A DNA stretch of 64,000 nucleotides from Tautonia marina (GTDB lineage Bacteria; Planctomycetota; Planctomycetia; Isosphaerales; Isosphaeraceae): NCBI RefSeq assembly GCF_009177065.1, contig NZ_WEZF01000017.1:62001-126000 (forward strand), read 5' to 3'. The notes below the pieces were generated by a model, which worked only from the letters and a program-made list of their open reading frames with translations, made no database searches and was not told where the DNA came from. A program made the position numbers and the translations under genes. Below, one piece after another: positions 61,496 through 64,000 of this stretch. Each line of letters starts with the position of its first letter. Positions within the stretch are counted from its first letter, which is position 1.

Positions 61496-62857
61496 TCATT
61501 GCTTGGCTTCAAGGTAGCCGAGTTCGGTGAGAAACGCGTCCATCCTTGCCGTCGTCCGATCGCGCCAGGGGGGGCGGTTGAAGAAGCCGTGCCCCTGGCC
61601 TTCGGCAAGAAACAGCGAAGCCAGAACGCCAACCTCGGTCGCTCGATCCAGGAATTCACGTCCCTGGTCGATCAGCCGATCCTCGTTTCCGTAGAACAAG
61701 AGGGTCGGCGGAGATGTTGAATCAAGATGCAAGGTCGGTGAAATGCGACGGCCGATCGCGTCATCATTACCGATGCGCTCCATGAGCTGGGGCTGGCCGT
61801 CGAATCTCAGGACGGGATTGAATAAGACGAGGGCAGCGGGGCGAGAGGGTTCCGGGGCACCCTCGACAGCCGGACTCAAGGCTGTGCAGGCTGCGAGGTG
61901 ACCACCGGCCGATCCTCCGGAAGAGATGAGTCGATCGGGGTCGATCCCGAGTTCGTTGGCGTGATCGGTGAGCCATCGAACGGCGGCGAAGGCATCGTCC
62001 ACGCAATCCTTAGGGGTCACTTCCTGGCGAGACTTGACGCGATAGTCGGCCCGGGCGGCGACGATCCCCCGTTGGGCAAGGTACTCGGCCTGGGGCTCGA
62101 ACTGGGCAATGCTGCCGTTGGTCCAGCCACCGCCAAAGAAGAAGACGATCGCCGGCCGGTGATCGGTCGGTTCCCATCCGCTTGGGAAGTGAATCACCAT
62201 CTCCAGAGGACCGTGTTCCGTCTCGGTGTAGGTAAAGGTCCGGGTGGAGGGCTCCTTGAGTCTCGCGGATTCAACCCCGATCGAGGCGACTTCCAGAGTG
62301 AAGCTTCCCGACTTCTTGTCGCTGAGGGTGATTCCGATCGACGTCACCCGCTTGGGATCCACTGGGCCCGCTCCAGGGACGGGACGACCGAAGGAGTTCG
62401 CGACAAACGCCTGGATCGGCACGCGAACGTCGATCCACTTGCCGGCGACGGTCGGCATCGGAGCGCGGTAGGAGTAGGCGATCCGAGTGGTCGGGACGTA
62501 GAGATTCAGTAGGTACTCGCGACCGTCTCCCCGAACGCGAAGGACGATGACATCGTCCGGTCCAAGATTCATCTGACCCGGAACGGAACGGATCGAGGCG
62601 AACCCGCCGTTGTTCTCCAGAGAGAGGGTCCCGAAAAATCTCAGGACCCCTTCCTCGGAGATCCGGAACGATCCCTCGGAAACTCCTCCCATCACTCCGT
62701 CGTTCACGCTTCGCCACGCGGCCGATGCATCGGCCTGGGAGAAGTTGAACAAGGGGCGAATCGTGTGGCCGTCCTCGTCCTCGGTGGTTGGTTGAGAGCC
62801 AAGTCCCACCGAGCTGGTCAGCATCGCGACGAGAAACCAACAGGCTGTACGTGTCAT
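61496..62857 (-). CDS. Secreted CIA30 domain-esterase fusion
   Basis: A 453-residue exported two-domain protein. Signal peptide ACWFLVAMLTSSVGLGS. Residues about 36-195 form a CIA30/NDUFAF1-like galactose-binding-fold domain (WRSVNDGVMGGVSEG, GSFTLEVASIGVE). Residues about 215-450 are an alpha/beta hydrolase of the BD-FAE/esterase type with FFGGGW as oxyanion loop, nucleophile Ser316 in SSGGSAGGH, Asp393 in YGNEDRLID and His423 in GQGHGFF. The CIA30 domain may bind carbohydrate. The sulfatase gene lies 117 bp upstream in the same direction, so desulfation and deacylation may cooperate (inference). Confidence 0.85.
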   Translation of the reverse strand: MTRTACWFLVAMLTSSVGLGSQPTTEDEDGHTIRPLFNFSQADASAAWRSVNDGVMGGVSEGSFRISEEGVLRFFGTLSLENNGGFASIRSVPGQMNLGPDDVIVLRVRGDGREYLLNLYVPTTRIAYSYRAPMPTVAGKWIDVRVPIQAFVANSFGRPVPGAGPVDPKRVTSIGITLSDKKSGSFTLEVASIGVESARLKEPSTRTFTYTETEHGPLEMVIHFPSGWEPTDHRPAIVFFFGGGWTNGSIAQFEPQAEYLAQRGIVAARADYRVKSRQEVTPKDCVDDAFAAVRWLTDHANELGIDPDRLISSGGSAGGHLAACTALSPAVEGAPEPSRPAALVLFNPVLRFDGQPQLMERIGNDDAIGRRISPTLHLDSTSPPTLLFYGNEDRLIDQGREFLDRATEVGVLASLFLAEGQGHGFFNRPPWRDRTTARMDAFLTELGYLEAKQ

Positions 62858-62974
62858 GCCAATCGGGCCCCTTTGGGGTTCGGTTCCGGGCGTCGAGCGA
62901 AGCGCCTGTGCGTTCGATACATAGCTTGCCCCGCTTCGATTGTGGACACGAGCCCGCCAAAGGTCAAAAGGCGG

Positions 62975-64000
62975 TCAGGGATTGGCCAGGTAGGCAGGAT
63001 TCGGCTCGGGCATCTGGGCATCGACACGGGCTCGCCAGTCAATCAGCTGCTGGTGCAGCTCAGCCGTCCGTTCGGGCTGTGCTGAGGCGAGATTTTCGAG
63101 CTCGCCGGGATCCCTGGCCAGGTTGTAGAGTTCGAGTCGACCGTCTTCAAAATATTCCAGCAGCTTCCAGTTACCGGCTCGAATGGCACCAACGGGTGTT
63201 GTGGTCGGGTAATCATGGGGAAAGTGCCAGTAGAGCGCATCGTGCCCAGCCCATGCCGACGGTTCATCATCGAGCAGAGGGACGAGGCTTTTCCCATCGA
63301 GTTCCTCAATCAGCTCCGGTTCCACCGCTACGCCGGCAACGTCGAGAAAAGTCGGGAACAGGTCCATGAGCGTGACCGGAGTGTCAATCACTGCCTCGTT
63401 CGCCGCACCACCCGGCAGACGGATGATGAGCGGCACGCGGATGCCCCCTTCATAGAGTGACCCTTTGCCGGATCGGAGCGGATGATTGGTGGTGACCGGA
63501 ACTCCACGGTAATCGTTGATGTAACCACCGTTATCGGAAACGACAACCACCAGCGTGTTTTGCGCAATTTCAAGCCGATCCAGACCGGCGAGCAGTTTGC
63601 CAACATTCTCGTCGACCGTCTGGACCATGGCGGCATACGTCGGGTTCTGGTGCTGGTCATCGGGGGAGCGTCGTTTCTGGTAGTATGCAACGAGTTCGGG
63701 TTTGGCCTCGATGGGAGTATGTACGGCGTAGTAGTTCACGCTGAGAAAGACGGGCTGATCGCCTGCGGCTTCGAGAATTTTCAAGGCTTCCTCGGTGAGC
63801 CGATCCGTCAGGTATTCTCCCGGTTTTCCCCAAGGTAGCCCCGGAACGTATCGGTATTCCTCGGTATTCGACCATCGCCCATGATACGGGAAAAAGAAGG
63901 TAGGAGGCGCTCCCCAGTGGGTGCCGCCAACGTTGAGGTCGAATCCCTGAGTCTCGGGATAATGGCTTGAGTCTCCCAGGTGCCACTTGCCAACGTGGGC
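62975..64000 (-). CDS. Arylsulfatase, N-terminal part outside window
   Basis: A partial sulfatase; the reading frame is open to the right edge. The last visible residues upstream read AHVGKWHLGDSSHYPETQGF, the conserved KWHLG region, so the start and the formylglycine motif lie beyond the window. The visible part includes VSDNGGYINDYRGVPVTTN, PLRSGKGSLYEGGIRVPLIIR and YWHFPHDYP, all typical of planctomycete sulfatases. A TTG at 63784 that could be taken as a start is internal. It lies upstream of the CIA30-esterase. Confidence 0.93.
   Translation of the reverse strand, partial: AHVGKWHLGDSSHYPETQGFDLNVGGTHWGAPPTFFFPYHGRWSNTEEYRYVPGLPWGKPGEYLTDRLTEEALKILEAAGDQPVFLSVNYYAVHTPIEAKPELVAYYQKRRSPDDQHQNPTYAAMVQTVDENVGKLLAGLDRLEIAQNTLVVVVSDNGGYINDYRGVPVTTNHPLRSGKGSLYEGGIRVPLIIRLPGGAANEAVIDTPVTLMDLFPTFLDVAGVAVEPELIEELDGKSLVPLLDDEPSAWAGHDALYWHFPHDYPTTTPVGAIRAGNWKLLEYFEDGRLELYNLARDPGELENLASAQPERTAELHQQLIDWRARVDAQMPEPNPAYLANP

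Noticed and set aside
63784-63786. TTG codon as start of the right-edge sulfatase
   Set aside because: The same frame continues upstream to the window edge and encodes the conserved KWHLG region, so this codon is internal.

Overview
This is a high-GC chromosomal window with mostly single genes and short operons on both strands. The gene content points to a Planctomycetota bacterium, most likely of the Isosphaeraceae type (inference from families, not from a marker gene). Evidence includes an ECF sigma factor overlapping a giant Ser/Thr kinase-TPR gene, tandem DUF1559 pseudopilin-like proteins, a DUF1501 protein, two arylsulfatases, a TIGR03067-type protein, Gfo/Idh/MocA oxidoreductases, a DUF4214 subtilase with a VEALExRALLS-like N terminus, and FG-GAP and ceramidase-like secreted proteins. 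One tRNA gene (Leu, UAG) is present. No rRNA, CRISPR array, phage or insertion sequence was found.

Layout. 0.1-4.8 kb: sigma factor and kinase. 4.8-9.7 kb: membrane hydrolase, beta-barrel porin and a GT-C-like membrane protein. 9.7-14.4 kb: an envelope proteostasis block (secreted serine protease, Bax inhibitor-1/YccA-like, LemA, HtpX-like M48 protease). 14.5-19.9 kb: a leftward block of secreted catabolic enzymes (nucleoside hydrolase, FAD oxidoreductase, TIGR03067 protein, sulfatase) with tRNA-Leu. 20-21.5 kb: a repeat-bearing gap and a predicted pseudokinase. 22-27 kb: CNNM/CBS transporter, two Gfo/Idh/MocA genes flanking a NikR with a histidine-glycine tail. 27.7-35.8 kb: subtilase, ceramidase-like hydrolase, FG-GAP protein, CsaA, NagX-like acyltransferase, quinone oxidoreductase, DUF985 cupin. 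35.9-43.7 kb leftward: MacB-like ABC pair, an enlarged Tex, DUF3140 and a stress-type SDR. 44-48.2 kb: small secreted Cys/His/Gly-rich proteins and a deoxyribosyltransferase. 48.8-56.5 kb: DUF1559 pair, redoxin, DUF1223, DUF1501, tandem-domain esterase. 56.7-64 kb: secreted nitrilase, small proteins, an ArsR-controlled sulfur-trafficking cluster, a CIA30-esterase fusion, and a sulfatase cut by the window end.

The most interesting items are as follows. (i) A putative sulfur-responsive regulon at 58.2-61.3 kb, in which an ArsR repressor with a Cys-x3-Cys helix shares an intergenic palindrome with a near-consensus promoter for an exported His/Gly-rich repeat protein, an exported DsrE and a rhodanese-DUF2892 protein. 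(ii) A Tex protein carrying an acidic insertion of about 375 residues inside its YqgF domain plus an RGG-rich tail. (iii) A kinase-fold protein that has lost the DFG aspartate. (iv) A (GGGCAT)7 tract encoding the His tail of NikR. (v) Two unrelated 18-bp motifs repeated as a spaced pair in the 19.9-20.6 kb gap. Function statements rest on motif recognition by eye; no database search was run.
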